A stretch of 64,000 nucleotides of DNA, taken from NCBI GenBank assembly GCA_935421135.1, contig OW285194.1, positions 2,254,501 through 2,318,500 on the forward strand. Reading direction: 5' to 3'. Position 1 is the first letter of the stretch, and each line of letters starts with the position of its first letter. Under the pieces are notes generated by a model, which worked only from the letters and a program-made list of their open reading frames with translations, was not told the DNA's origin and did no database searches. Below, in pieces: positions 35,120-48,900 of this stretch. The position numbers and the translations under genes were made by a program. Source of the stretch: Bugulina stolonifera (taxonomy: Eukaryota > Bryozoa > Gymnolaemata > Cheilostomatida > Bugulidae).

Positions 35120-38100
35120 TTATTCCTTTAAATGATCGCGGAAAGCCTTTATATATTTAAGACGAGCTTCTTTTAAATCGACATTAGTCGCAACGGCTGG
35201 GTGAATCATTACATTCTGCTTGACAAAGTCAGTTTCTAATGCTACAATGACGTTGTTGTACACTCTCACCATCTCATTCCTAAGGTATTGAGTGGCCAAG
35301 TCCATTAATGAACCCATTTGGTAAAGATTCAGCAGATGATTAAACTTAGCCGGTTCTATTTTATACTGATCTCTACTCTCATCTATTTCCTCTTGTGAAA
35401 CACACTGACTGAGTGCAAATGAAGTACCAAACAACCTGAAAGAGTGGAAAATTTAATCATAATATGCAGATATTTCTATTTCTTTTATTATTGAAAATGT
35501 TGTCCAAATTAAACGATAACGTTTTGGATAGACAGTAGGGGAATTTGGCAATTGTACTGGGTTATCTGAGGCTGTATAAGTAACCAGGCGTACATTGTAC
35601 ATGTAATGTGGGTGATCAGGAGGAGATAGTGCATATTACAAAGTGAATACTACTTTGTTATAATGCATGTAGATGTTATTACCAGACATGACTATCTGAA
35701 GGTGATAGGACATAGTAGAATACTAGAAACTACTAACTATTTATGTTTCTGCAGATAATTAAGATTCTCAATTAGTGCATTTTCTGAATATAGCAAATAT
35801 ATAAAACGTACCTACATGTACTATCAGATGATACATGGTGCTTTGTTTGCATTCACACTTCAAACATATATATCGTATATTGTACATGTAAATTTATGCT
35901 TTACGTCTATTAAATTCATCGCCACTAAAATACAGTACCTTATTAATCCTTCTTTAACTTCATTGGTCTTTTTATCATATTTTCCACCGACTACCTTCGC
36001 TGCTTCAGCTGCATCCAGACCTTCCCCAGTATTGCAGTAGAATCTGGCATACAACTGAAACATGCAAGTTCTGTAGAGGTTATTCCAGATTAGTTAAATT
36101 TTGTAGCAATGGAAACTATCAGTTTCTTTGCATTCTAATTCTGTGAATAGAGTAGCTCTTTAAACGTCCATTACATCATGTAATTATTTAACATCATGTA
36201 ATTATTTAACATCATGTGTTAGAAAGGGAACATATTATCCGACTAAAGACATTAGAATAAAAGCATACATGCATTACTTAATTATATTATACAACTCTGT
36301 GCACACTCACCTCTATCAATGCAGAGAAAGATGGTCCTGAGCCAGAGGCGTCTATAATTGCTAAGGCTATATTAATACCTGTCATTATATCTGCCCAAGT
36401 TACATCCAATCCGCTGTACCTTTCCTCTCCAATCATGTCAACAGCCAAGCTACATAGATTGTTGTTCCATGTTCTAGAATAATAGGTCAAAGTAAGTTGG
36501 CTAATTCCTAATGCTGTTGTTACCATTAGATATAATCATTGCTCATGTACATCAACATGTACATCAACATAACATCTACATGTACACCAACATGTACATC
36601 AACATAACATCTATTCGTACATCTAATGTACATGTGCATCCACATCTAGACAATAATTTAGTCTTGTTTTTAAAGTTGCAATAATGCAAATTCAGAGTTA
36701 GAAGTGTCTGGTATTCATGTATTTTCACTGGCTAATCAGAGAGCCAATATTGATGAAGGAATGTTGTGATTACATGCAAGTAACAACATTGTAATGCACA
36801 CATGACGGAACCAAAATAAAAGTAAAATAATGAGTTGGTTACACGATCTCTTCACCGCTCTCGTCTAGATTATTAGATATCGCGATTGGAGCTCCAGCCC
36901 GCAGAAGAGAGTTTACTGCTTCGAGGTCATTTTTATACACAGCAAAGTGCAGCATAGTGTTTGCTGCAAAAATAACCATGGTATAGTTGAGTATAAATTT
37001 TTTCAATAGCATACAGCTATTCTAATGTTAGTTGGAGATGCATTCACGCTCCCATGTCGTTTAACTCTCACATTATGCTAATGTCTTTTGCCAATACCGG
37101 TGTTCTTCCGGTGTCGCTGAATTACATGCAACTGACACCCACAAGAAAATTTTGTATGCCTCAAATTCAAGATGAGTTTGAAACCCTTCTACCTAGAGAC
37201 TTTGTGTGTGATACAAATAATTGTGATAACCATGATATACATGTAAATACTAAATATTACCAGAACTACTCATATACAAGTATCTGTTGTGGCTAGAAAT
37301 AAGCATTATGATAATAACATTGCTAAAAGATTGGACATTGGAAATTGAACCAAACATTGACTGATCCAGTGGTACTTCAATAAGTTTCTGTACTAATAAG
37401 TGAACACTCTGAATGGAAATAGAGTCTGTTTTATTGCACGCTAATCCACACACAAATATTCACCTTTGCCCTCCGAGTCTATATGTACATATGTGTGTGC
37501 ACCTCCTCTCACCATGGCTTCCATTTCAGTCAAGATCTTATAATCTGAGTTCCTCACTTGCTCAAAATCAAAGAGCTCGCTCGGATCTGCCTAAAATGAA
37601 TATTCCAGTAATGATTTAATTGATATTGTTAGAAAATATTAGGCATATTCAGATATTGTGTGTGCAAGCTAGATAAATAGCATATGCAGCAATAACAATT
37701 CACTTTAGTAAGTAATACACAGCGACCTATCAAGGTCAGCTAGACATGCCTGATAATAATATATTTTATTGTAGACGGAGGGAGTACCCTTCAGATCAAG
37801 CATTAGTCACTCCTGAGTGCTTAAACTGTGTTCGGATATTAATGCTAGTCTCATATAAACCTATACCATGCAGCCATGTAAGTAATACAGCTCTATGAAA
37901 TCACGGTAAATAATGTACATGTAGATAAGTGAACATACGGATAAAACACATAATTATAGCAGACACGTGACTAAAAAGTAGTGCTAGAAAAGTGAATTTG
38001 TTTATTTCTTAATGTCTCAATAGAAATCCTTTACTCATCATCAAAATGAAACACAAGTAGTAGTAAGTCCCACTGGAACCTATCTTTTTTTACCTTTCTG

Positions 38101-40493
38101 TCTTTATTGATATCTTGGTTTCGATCGTGTTACCTTAAAAACCGTTATTGTCATAAAAGTCAAACAGTACTGTCATTCAACACCCTAATATTTTGTATAT
38201 CATAATAATAGTCTACATGCAGAGTAATGCAGTAGTTATCTACAATTTATTTTCTTCTCAAGATTTTTGTTAAAATGGTTGAAAATTGAATTAATCTAGA
38301 ACAGTGTGACACACGTGTAAATAACCACAGAGATTCGTACAATGTGTAATTATGTGTGTTTTTCCATTAATAAGTAAAGTATCAGGTACATGAACCTGGT
38401 AATCCAAAGTACATGATTGTATAACTTAAAATGAACAATCGATGAAGCACTACATTTTACAATATGTCCTAGAGATAAAAGGACTCAACCATGATGATGC
38501 ATGTACGTACATGTACCTAATACATATTTAACTATTATTGTCGATTGAGCAAGTGATAGAAGCCATTTTGAGTTAAAAGAATCGAGGCCCACTGGCCTGG
38601 AATGGATGTCACCTTCTATGAGCAAATAGTGATTATTAAATCAGAGTGTACTTTGTTGCAAAATTACAATTATTATCATTGAAAGCTGGGTTTGCTAAAC
38701 TGAATTTCAATCCGCTGAAGGAACAACAAAAAATTGGCATCAAACTTGACCAGCTGAGGCAAAGTACTTACTCCTATTTTTAGCAACCAGGCCACAATTC
38801 TCTTTGTTGAAGGCAACATTTCAAAATATTTCCTTAGTGGAGTTCGTCCTTTCGTATCTTTTAGTTTCAACTGGTAGCTTAGCCTAGGTAGAGTTGCTTC
38901 CAGAACTTTCCTGCGACATTAATTACACATTGTTTAATCATCCTGGCTTTTAGTGCATGATGTTGTTGAATTTCTCCTAGATTAACTTTCACAGTAGGGA
39001 TATCCTGAAAAGGTACTGGCTTATATAAGACTGCTTTAAATAACTGAACACACCTTAAGCATTCAGGCGTGAATAACACTTGATCTGAAAGGAAATTCCA
39101 TTGTTTAAAATAAATAATATTATTATCAGGCAGCCTAGCTGAGCTGAGCATGATTGTATGTTGCTATGTTAATAAAATTAATTGTCATTGCTTCATATTG
39201 CCATTTATCTAGCTTGTTCGTCAAATATTCGAATATTCCTATTGAATGAGCATTGAAAAATATTACATTTAGACAGTTTATTTGTTACACATTTATATTC
39301 TCTTACTTGCATGCAGCCAATTTTATTTGTTATATACAGCAAAGCAAAATCATGGCACTAAATATCTCTAACCACAAATTAGTAAACTTCCTCTTTTGGG
39401 TTATCGGCCATATTGTGTGATCACGACGAATTAATAAATTGATGAAGGAAACAGATGTGTAGTTGTTATTGATTCTTAGCAAGTTTGTTGTTAGTTGAAT
39501 CCAATCGTTGACTATGTACATTGTACATGTAAATTATTGTGTTGACATTATTTGTTTTGTTCTACCTTAAATCGCGTAATGCACAAAGCAGACAGCAAAA
39601 TTTAGGCATATTTTTAGTGGTAACAAAACATGCTGAGTTAAAACTTTGTTTGAATATTTAGTAGAATCAACCAGCTAAGAGAGTTGGTTTGAGATACCCA
39701 ATGCATAAAACCAGATTAAGTATTTTATAATTAGCTCGCATAAGCTCACATGTTTCCATTTGTTATGTGGTGAAATAGTGTAGCCAACTGTCTCGATCTC
39801 AAAGTTTCAATAGGTTTAAAGCCCGGGTGGTTCACTATAGCCTTTGTCATCTCCACATTTTTCAAGTTCACAGTCTCATGGAGAAAATGGGTATTGTGCT
39901 ACACAAGAAAATAATTATGTGTAGGTGAATTTTCAGAGAAAGACTCATGGGATATGCATTTTACTCTTTGCTCACATTTGACCTACATTATTTACGACAC
40001 AGTTAATCCCCATCGGTAGCCATGACCTAGTAGTCGGGGCTCTGGGCTTCCATGTGGGAGCCCCAGGTTTGATTCCTACCAATGCCATTGGTGCTGTTAT
40101 AAAGACCATTAAACCTTATAATGGTCCGGTCTTACAACAGTAACTTTGCCATTGGTGCAGTGCCTTCCCTACCCAGGACTAGCAGAGATACAGGTTTCTT
40201 TAAACCAGCCTTACTTGGGGGATTAAAAATATACATTTATGTAGTAGGAAATAAGTCTGGTCAGTTTGCATACCTACCAGAGTATGAAATAATGGAATAA
40301 ATTACTGTGTTGTTCTTTTTTAAATTACCTGTTACATGTATTTAATGTAGTTGGGTGGAAGGGAATACATACTGGAAGTCGAGCAGGAGCATTTATGCTG
40401 ACAACTGGAAGCAGACTGTTGAACTGCACCCTATCACCTTTACAGATTGCTCTGAGGAATTGTGCATCCTTGCCAGCAAGCTTAGAATTATAT
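35120..40493 (-). CDS. Ankyrin-repeat gene C with helical C-terminus (first exon not found)
   Basis: Eight exons: 40373-40493, 39750-39898, 38772-38910, 37464-37590, 36843-36963, 36311-36473, 35939-36054 and 35120-35435 (TAA at 35122-35120). Phases 0,2,0,1,2,0,2 equal those of gene A, and the 149- and 127-bp exons have the same length. At least 417 codons, all in frame. Ankyrin repeats occupy the N-terminal half (THFLHETVNLKNVEMTKAIV, TMLHFAVYKNDLEAVNSLL). The C-terminal region from TWNNNLCSLAVDM onward is predicted to be all helical and parallels gene A (SFALSQ..SQEEIDESR against SFAISG..KQEEVDEAR; NLYQM shared). This copy appears intact apart from the missing start exon. Function unknown; ankyrin repeats imply protein binding. 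Confidence 0.8.
39000..39242 (+). repeat. Interspersed repeat R, copy 1
   Basis: Shares the ordered blocks TACTGGYT, AAGCATTCAGGCGTGA, CTCTGAAGG-like, ATTATTA(C/T)CAGGC and TTGCTATTTAT with four other sites in the window, all in the same orientation. It lies in the second-to-third exon intron region of gene C and slightly overlaps no exon. Confidence 0.65.
40008..40230 (+). mobile_element. tRNA-derived SINE
   Basis: Head with A-box-like TGACCTAGTAGTCGGGGC and B box GGTTTGATTCC, followed by a non-tRNA body (ACCATTAAACCTTATAATGG is a short inverted repeat). Different head from the 12424 element. In an intron of gene C. Confidence 0.65.
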
Positions 40494-40732
40494 CTGCGTG
40501 TTAAATAAAGGGCATTGTAAATTGTTAGCTACTCTGCCAACAGACATACATGTATATAAAAATAAGTAAACATGTACATAGACTGACAGCATGCTGAAAC
40601 ATCTGTGAGTAGGTACATGTACATGTACATGTGCATCTAGCGTGTCAGGAAAAGGTAAATTCTCTGCTATTTAGGATATGGGATGTGTTCGTAGAAAGTG
40701 TCCCACGGAAGAAGTTAACACACTGCAATTCC

Positions 40733-40860
40733 TTAGCTTAGTGGTCAGGTGCTACTTACCAATGAGACCTCTCTTTTGAAAAAGACTTCTGTCCACATTG
40801 GTAACTGATGAGAGGCAGTAAAGGCTTGGGTTTAGACCCCAGTAAAAAACATTGTTTCTG
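40733..40860 (+). mobile_element. Possible degenerate tRNA-derived element
   Basis: TTAGCTTAGTGGTCAGGTGC resembles an A box and GGGTTTAGACCCC a B box, about 100 bp apart. Stems are not preserved. Upstream of gene C. Confidence 0.4.
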
Positions 40861-40869
40861 CAATTGTGA

Positions 40870-42959
40870 AACCAAGGCCTTGGATGCTCATAAATAAGTT
40901 TCCTCGAAGGAAAATTATCAAACAAGTAGTAGATCTTAACTAAGATATTATTTTTGTGTTTTTACTGTTACCATGTAACATGATATCAATGTGAGAGAAT
41001 AAAGCTAGTTCCAGAATTCCCCACATGTTTTCTTTATACATTGAAAAGCAATTTTAATAATATTCTGGTAATCAAACTCCATATTTGGTAGAAGGCAGTT
41101 AAATACACAATTCACAATGGTGAGCATGTAACTTTCCTGAAGTTGCTCAACATACATATACAAATGTATGTCTGCAAGACTTTTAGTACATGTGTTCATG
41201 TAATACTAGAACTCTCACTCTGTTATCCGAAGCTTGGAAATCGGACATACTATATTTGTGGCATAGATAAGGGAATATTCTTGCTCATTTTCTGGAATGG
41301 CAATATTATCATATCAAGACGTTTGTTATATTGATTGGCTACTGTTTTATATTCTTGTGAAAATATGATAGAGGGTCTACAGTTGTGCGCAATATTGGTT
41401 TCAAGGTATACAGTCTGTATTGCAAGAGATCTAAATGAAATGGGTTGCATAGATAGCGCTTAGGGAAACTTCTACACGTACGTGTACATGTACATGTGTA
41501 CATGTACATGTACATGTGCGTGTATGTAGTGTAACTGGTCATAGTGCACTGTGTGATTCATAGGAGCTCCATACCTACATACACATGTAACTAGTGAGCA
41601 ATTACACAACTGAGATCACACGTACTTATGAATACATTTACATGGACATGGCTTCACACTTGGTTAAGGGTGGACAAGTAATACCAGACCTTACTTGTAC
41701 ATGACTGTATTAGTCATGTATTTTTTACTAGTTGTACAGTTGGGAAAATCTGCATTGTAGATTTTGTGCACAGTATTTACATGTAGATATTTTGAATCAC
41801 CTCCCTAATATTTCTGATTTAATAATTATATATGTACATATACATTTTTGTATGGACATGTATGTGGTGCAGATTAATAGGGTATAGCACTTGATGGGTA
41901 GTTTACATTACTATTTGAAGGGCATATTAACTTCATCCTTATTACAGGTAGAAACTGAGTGCATACGTACCGACTTGACATTGTTATATTATTGTATTTA
42001 ACAAATTTGGTAGTCTATAATCTCATCAGAATATCTATAAAACAAGAAGTGAATACGATTGTACAATGTGATGCATCAGTCTATTAGTTGAAGTTGCTGC
42101 TTGTATTCAGGCTTACCACTTCTTCTATCCCTGCAGGCAAATCTTTGATTTTTACACATCTACAGTCTGCAACTGTCCAATATTTAACAGTGGAGCTTTG
42201 ATTGCTCAGCAATTATGATACACAGATTAAATTTTACATACATCGAACTTTAGCAATCAGTATAATTGGATTTATATTATCACCCACCTATGAGCCAGCA
42301 AAGATATTAGAAGGTCATTATTACTAACTAAAGTTACTCTCTAAAATTTTTGTAAATTGTTTCAATGTGAAATATTTGCATTTTATAAATTTTTGCAATG
42401 CTTACAAAATAATATTACTAAAACTATAATATTATTATGCTTGCCATTCCATTGTCTATTTAAATATTTTTCAACTTCAACAACTATATGATTGTATCAT
42501 TGGTAAGTGACTCTCTTTGTTTCAATAGTGAGCTCCATCCACTCATTCATTCTATCTTCAATGAATCTAGTATTTAAAGAATAATTGTACAACAACTCAT
42601 CACCGAGTCTACGCAATGCATTGTAAAATTATATTATATATATATGTGTGTAAAGATATGAATGTCATCCAAAACCTGCCGTTCAAGTGCAAAAATAGAG
42701 ATGCCAAAACCGGAAAAGAATTAATTTGTCATAGTACCTTTTGTTATACTCTTCCTTACCTTCCCTAAAAAATGTGAAGCTGTAATTATGTGTTGCAGTG
42801 TAGAAAAAATAATACATAAGTAGCTGTTGATTTAATTAATAAGGTCAAATATTGAAATTGTGTCACTGCGACACAGGAAAAAGCTATTACAACATTACAC
42901 CGCAAATGAAAGAAAGCAGAGTATACATGTATTATGCATATATTCATGTATCTATAAAT
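40870..42959. other. Spacer upstream of gene C
   Basis: Probably holds the first exon and promoter of gene C, which I cannot place. Contains an (ACATGT) tract at 41478-41520. No other supported feature. Confidence 0.4.
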
Positions 42960-43205
42960 ATTAGGCGTATTTGGAAACTGTACTGGTTCATATAGGACTG
43001 CTCTAACTATCCGAATACAACTTCAGCGTTCAGGCGTGACTAGTGCTTGCTCTGAAGGAGAATCTCCTTCTTAATATAATATTATTACCAGGCATGCCTA
43101 ACCTAGCGTTATAGCTAGCGCTATATTATTGAATAAAATTATATTGTTATTGCTGCAGATTGCTATTTATAAGCTTGCAGGGTGCAATATCCGAATATGC
43201 CTATT
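42960..43205 (+). repeat. Interspersed repeat R, copy 2
   Basis: The fullest copy: TTTGGAAACTGTACTGG, AGCGTTCAGGCGTGACTAG, TGCTTGCTCTGAAGG, ATTATTACCAGGCATGCCTA, GCAGATTGCTATTTATAAGC and GCAATATCCGAATATGCC in order. No coding capacity. Confidence 0.75.
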
Positions 43206-43340
43206 ATGTGTATATGTATTTTTATTACTTGCATGCATATACAATGTACATGTACATGCACATTGTAGGTACAATCAAGTTTGGCACTAAAGGTTGTTGT
43301 GCAGTATGTAAGATGTATACAGTAAACAATATCAATAATA

Positions 43341-45173
43341 CTGCCCTCTGTTGGTATAACTAGTTAGCAATGTAATTATTCTAAATTGTGCTAGCCACCC
43401 AAGAGTTTTATGCCAACGGCCTCTATATTCTGGGTAAAGGTGTAAGTAGTCACTAAGTATAATGTGTGAAAAGAACAAAGGCCTATGTTTATTTATGTTC
43501 AGTTTAATCTCATTAAACTACTTATACCACCATAAATCTCAACAATAGTGTTATATAATCTGTTGGCATAACTAGTTAGCAAGTGCTAGTGAGTTATGAC
43601 AACAGATTACCTAACAATAGGATGGTGTATACTGTGAACAGAACTAGTTTGCACCTCAACAACTTCTGTTTGAGCTTCAATTCTGTTGTTTACAACTGAA
43701 CTGTATGACTAAATTCAGCACACAGACAGAGTTCATAGTGGCAAGTGGCTTGAAATGAGAATTTAAAGTTTCAAGGCCAAATGGTTTGCACTTACATGTA
43801 CATGTACATGTAGATGCATATGTATGTACAAGTATTATAACATGTATATATGATATGATTAAAGATATTTTATAATAAACCAAAACCAGAACAAGTTAGA
43901 CATGATGAAAGAGGAGTTCATGAAAGTGCCAAACTCAATACTTAATCTCAACACGTGCCAGTCCTCACATACAGTGTAATATTATAACGATATAATAATA
44001 TAAGACGTGATAGCATTACAACCTTCTGCAAATTCACGCTTCTTACTATTCTCCCTGGTTTAACGACAGCTCCGTCTTCCTTATATGACTGGCGAGCTTC
44101 GTCTACAAGCCTGATGTGCTTCGAAAGTTGTAAGAAGGCAGTGCATTCGCACTTTTGGCATGTGCCACCAGACATTGTGTGTTCTTCGAACAACTTTAAT
44201 TGTGAACATACCTCGCACTCTTTTTCTCTTAGTTCGGCAAAGGAGATATTCAAACTCTTCATTCTGTGCATGCAAGTTGTGTAATTAATTTGCAATTGTG
44301 GGTGGCAAGAAAGGAAATTGTTGTACATTTCCGTTATGGTCAACTCATGAGTCAGGTAGAGTCTGTTTGGTGCATGTTCTCGCCGGTAGTGTGAGGTGCT
44401 TGGATGCTAGGATCTAATGTGTGATTCAATAGTTTCATGTAGAGGGTTGGTGCCTGGCTTTTTCTGTCCTCGTTGATCTGGTTGAACTGCGACCTGGGCA
44501 TGACAGTGGACCCAACGTTGTAACCAAGCAAGCGTTGCAACCAAGCCTATGCATGAAAAACTTTTTACACACTACGCGTTTGTGCCACCACTGTCTCTCA
44601 AGTAGTACGTGTAATTTCTTACAGTCTGCGTTCGTACAGGGTTCTTTAAGTTAATGCATGGCTCTTCCATACTCTAGCTTATTGTCAAGAGAGAGACTCT
44701 GTTTCTTACTTCCACCTTCTGCCATGGTTGCAACCAAAGTGCCAGGAAGGAAGGAAGGAAGGAAGGTAACTAAACTGGCACCAAAGGGGGAATCTATCTT
44801 CCAATGATCCATTGAGTGAAGTTGTAGTAGTGAATTAGCCAAACAAGGAAGAGTATTCAACTGCAAACTCTTTATGTTCACATATACACCATCCTATTGT
44901 TAGGTAATCTGTTGTCATAACTCACTAGCACTTGCTAGCTAGTTATGCCAACAGATTATATAACACTATTGTTGAGATTTATGGTGGTATAAGTAGTTTA
45001 ATGAGATTAAACTGAACATAAATAAACATAGGCCTTTGTTCTTTTCACACATTATACTTAGTGACTACTCACACCTTTACCCATAATATAGAGGCTGTTG
45101 GCATAAAACTCTTGGGTGGCTAACACAATTTAGAATAATTACATTGCTAACTAGTTATACCAACAGAGGGCAG
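43341..45173 (-). mobile_element. DNA transposon remnant with 292-bp terminal inverted repeats
   Basis: 1833 bp. The left arm 43341-43632 and the right arm 44882-45173 are almost identical inverted copies with tips CTGCCCTCTGTTGGTATAAC. AATA flanks both ends, a candidate 4-bp duplication. The interior carries minus-strand coding remnants with a Cys-rich segment. Subterminal sequence repeats TCTGTTGGCATAACT and its inverse. High arm identity suggests a recent element or arm conversion. Confidence 0.85.
43948..44881 (-). pseudogene. Transposase-like gene remnant inside the 43341-45173 element
   Basis: Three open minus-strand pieces in different frames: 44881-44651 (contains MAEGGSKKQSLSLDNKLEYG), 44540-44352 and 44343-43948. 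The last has CEVCSQLKL and CQKCECTAFLQLSKHI, four cysteines as two CXXC pairs, then HIRLVDEARQSYKEDG and SVNLQKVVML. This resembles the N-terminal half of a poorly classified transposase group common in cnidarians and sponges, in which an H..x..AR..Y segment precedes an S(V/L)(D/N)LQ strand. The catalytic half is missing, so the element is not autonomous. Splicing between the pieces was not resolved. Confidence 0.5.
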
Positions 45174-45920
45174 AATAATTTTAAACAATAATTATATTAA
45201 AGTGGAGCTAAAATTAGTCCAATTTAATTAGATGGGATTAAATAAATAACTCTGGAGTACTGAGTACGTGTACATGTACATACAGTAATAACTACAGTTT
45301 ACTCTCTTCACATACCATTATTATACATGCGTTGTTATTTAATTCCATCTAATTACATGTTCATGTAGGTATCAACATTATATGTGTGTATTAGGCAAGT
45401 TGTGCTGGTTCAGGTGCTGTGTAATATATTATTTCAATTTAATGACTAAAATATCATTGTTGCATATTGCTATTTATCTACACGTAGCATGCTCTTGTCA
45501 TATGCGAATATGCCAGTTATATTTTATATACATGTATATTTGTACATGTAAATATTTACTGTATATATTTAGCATCCTAAAGCTCATGTCGTTAGAACCA
45601 TTATTCAAAGTACATGTACATATCTACGTTTCGACTGGAAGTCACTGTTAGTACCCATAGATTTACATGTATTTCATTTCTTCACAAACAGAAGAGTGAG
45701 TTCAAATAAACAGTTAAAGATAACTAACTAAATTGTCAACTTTCGGGTTTGTTTTTTGAAGCAGCAATAAACTGGTTCACCACTTCTAAAGCATATAGAG
45801 TTTGAAAGTTGCCATAACTTGGTGACAACTGTATTGATTCCATAATTTTAACAACATCTGTTAAAGCTTTGCAAAGGATGTACATGCATGTAGTGAATGC
45901 GCAACCATACACTGGTGTAT

Positions 45921-48900
45921 TTAGGGTATTAATTTATTCAGTCTTTCGGCATAGATGTCATAAATAGTGTCTAGATATAGATGCATGGATACTGAAGTGT
46001 GTATTGTGTTGGTTTGATCAAAGTGAATCATGTTGTTATGTGCTCCTTCCTGTATCTTCAACCTTCTCATCTCCAGAGCTGCACGATGAGACAATGACTC
46101 AGTCATGCTGTACATATAGCACAGTTCATCAAAGATATGGGGAGGAAGGTTAAATCTTCTCTCAATTTTTGTGCGGTTTTTCAGTGGACCATGGCAGTGT
46201 GCCAGAGCCATTGCAAGAATTCTAAAATACATAATGCGCACTTCAATACTATATGGACATCTGCTCGGAGAATGCTGAGGAACACAGCAATCTTGGCTAG
46301 AAACACGTGTATTGTATTATGCTTAAAAATTTAGCCCTTATTGATGTTATATTAATATTTTAGGAAGATAATTTGGGTAGGTAGGCCCTTGCAAAGGTAG
46401 TTTATCTCAGACTACAATATGTATTCTCTTTGGTCAAATCTCAGGCTCAGACCCTGGATATGGAGAGAGTAGTTCTGCAAAATTTGGCTCCCTTTAAATA
46501 AATTCATTTGACAGCAAAACATACATGTAGGATATAAATATAATGCGGATGATGACTTCCAATGAATTATAACCCACTATAATATGCTGTTGTAATGTTT
46601 TGCGCTATTGCTGCATACGAGTACCTGTGGTATGAGTACCTGTGGTATGAGTACCTGTGGTATGAGTACATGTGGTATGAGTACCCGTGGTATGAGTACC
46701 TGTGGTATGAGTACATGTGGTATGAGTACCCGTGGTATGAGTACCTGTGGTATGAGTACATGTGGTATGAGTACCCGTGGTATGAGTACCCGTGGTATGA
46801 GTACCCGTGGTATGAGTACCTGTGGTATGAGTACCTGTGGTATGAGTACCTGTGGTATGAGATACCTGTGGTATGAGTACCGTCGTATGAGTACCTGTGG
46901 TATGAGTACCTATGGTATGAGTACCTGTGGTATGAGTACCTGTGGTATGAGTACCTGTGGTATGAGTACCTGTGGTATGAGTAAGAGAGAAGTTCAAGTG
47001 TAGTTGACTAAACTATCCCCTATTACTTAACACCGAGCTGCGACGGCCTATTTGACTGTGCATGTATTTTGACCCATAGTGCGAATTGTTACTGACTTAG
47101 AGCTAAATGTGATTATCAACGCTATTCTAGAACATCAGGTTTTCAGTCACAAAAGTCTACAGCTGGAAATATGCTGGTCCAAAAAGATAACTTCAAATAG
47201 ATCTCTTGTGGAAGTAGCTGGGCCTTTATTGAGCTCTAAGTCACAACTGAATCGATGCAGAAAAGCGTTTGCCTTTTATACTATTTAACATCCGGTGGCT
47301 TCCGATAAAAAGCATGACTGCCACTCAGTCTAAAGTGTTGTGCATTATAAGCGACCACTAATAAGAGATAAAGAGGCGAGGAGCATTCTCACCACAGTAT
47401 TGCACCAGCTTAAAATACCAGATTTTCGTTTCTTAAATAATGCTTACATCACGTTTAATGAGCCTTTATCAAACAAGCATATTAGTAATCACTGTACAAT
47501 GCACAGAAATAAAATCGAGATTATATTATACTGTGGTGTTTCGGCATGCCAGTCATGTCCAGTCTCCCATAGACTGCCACACATAACTAACTCTACATTG
47601 CCCACAGCTACAGTGCATTACTCTTCTATGCCTACTATTCATTAGTATTCATAGTAGATTTTACATAACAATCTTTTCTACATGATTGTAAGCCCTTTTT
47701 TCAATGGATGGACCTCTGGCACTTTTAGCCATATTGTTATGCGATTTCCAGGGGCCGATACCTTATCATCCCACCCAATACATTATCAGGCTTTTAACTG
47801 GAAACTGATTTAGTATAAAAGCAAGCACATTTTCTTTGCCAGTCAGTTATTGATTGCGCTCTAATAAAGCAACATCTCATAACTCAACCTACAGAGTCTT
47901 ACTCTTGCAGGCAAACCCCAAACCCCTTTTGGACGTTTGGCACCCGAGCTCGCCTTCATACTCATATAAGACTCTTACCACACTTTCGATGGGTATAAAA
48001 ATTGGACCTTAGTCGATTCTTGACTCTTAAATGAGCCTAAGCATCGGGCCTACATCCCCAGCTCAATACTAAGAACTTCTAAACTCCTAGGAGTATAAAC
48101 CATCGGACCTACGCCAATCCTTGGCTCTTCTATAAGCCTAAGCATCGGGCCTACGTCCTTGCAACACTAATAGTGCTACAAACTGTTCACTCTTTGTGTA
48201 ATGGTAGAAGTACAATTTGATAGAACGCTTTCAAGCATTTCCCACACTTGTGTCTGCATCGGCACCAGTGCGACCTACCCATAAAGCACTACAATACTTT
48301 CCTTAAGCCAAAACACTGCAACGCCATGCAAACATACTTTAGTGGTAAACACAAACAATTAACAGAAGCAAATTACCTGACCAACTTTTGTTTCACATCA
48401 TATGTCAAGTTATCATTTTTTCCCATCTCTATAAGTAGACTCTCGTTGATTGACAGGCCCTTTCCAGATCTGTGAAAGAATTGGGCAAAAACCTGCCAAG
48501 AGAAAATGTGAGGATAACAGTGGCTAGTAAAGATGGTGAATTCTTAATGGACATGATTGCTTTGCTAACTCTACCTAATGGCTTATGATCACAGTAAATT
48601 TTATATTGAAGCTAAATGGCTAATTTACACATAGTTATTGATAAAATATATAGACTACGAGTATAATGTAGAGCAGTCATTGGAGAAAACCTGATTGAAT
48701 TTTAAATTTGCAATCCACTTCAATATTGATATATATATAATTGAACGAGACATTATATTTATATTTTTGTTGACTGCTAATATTTTGATTTATATCCATC
48801 CATGTCTGTCACATTCCTCTAATGAAGATGTAAATAATAAATATATATTTATGTAAAACTAATAGGACCCAATAGAAGTACGAAAAATGTGTCTCGTCTT

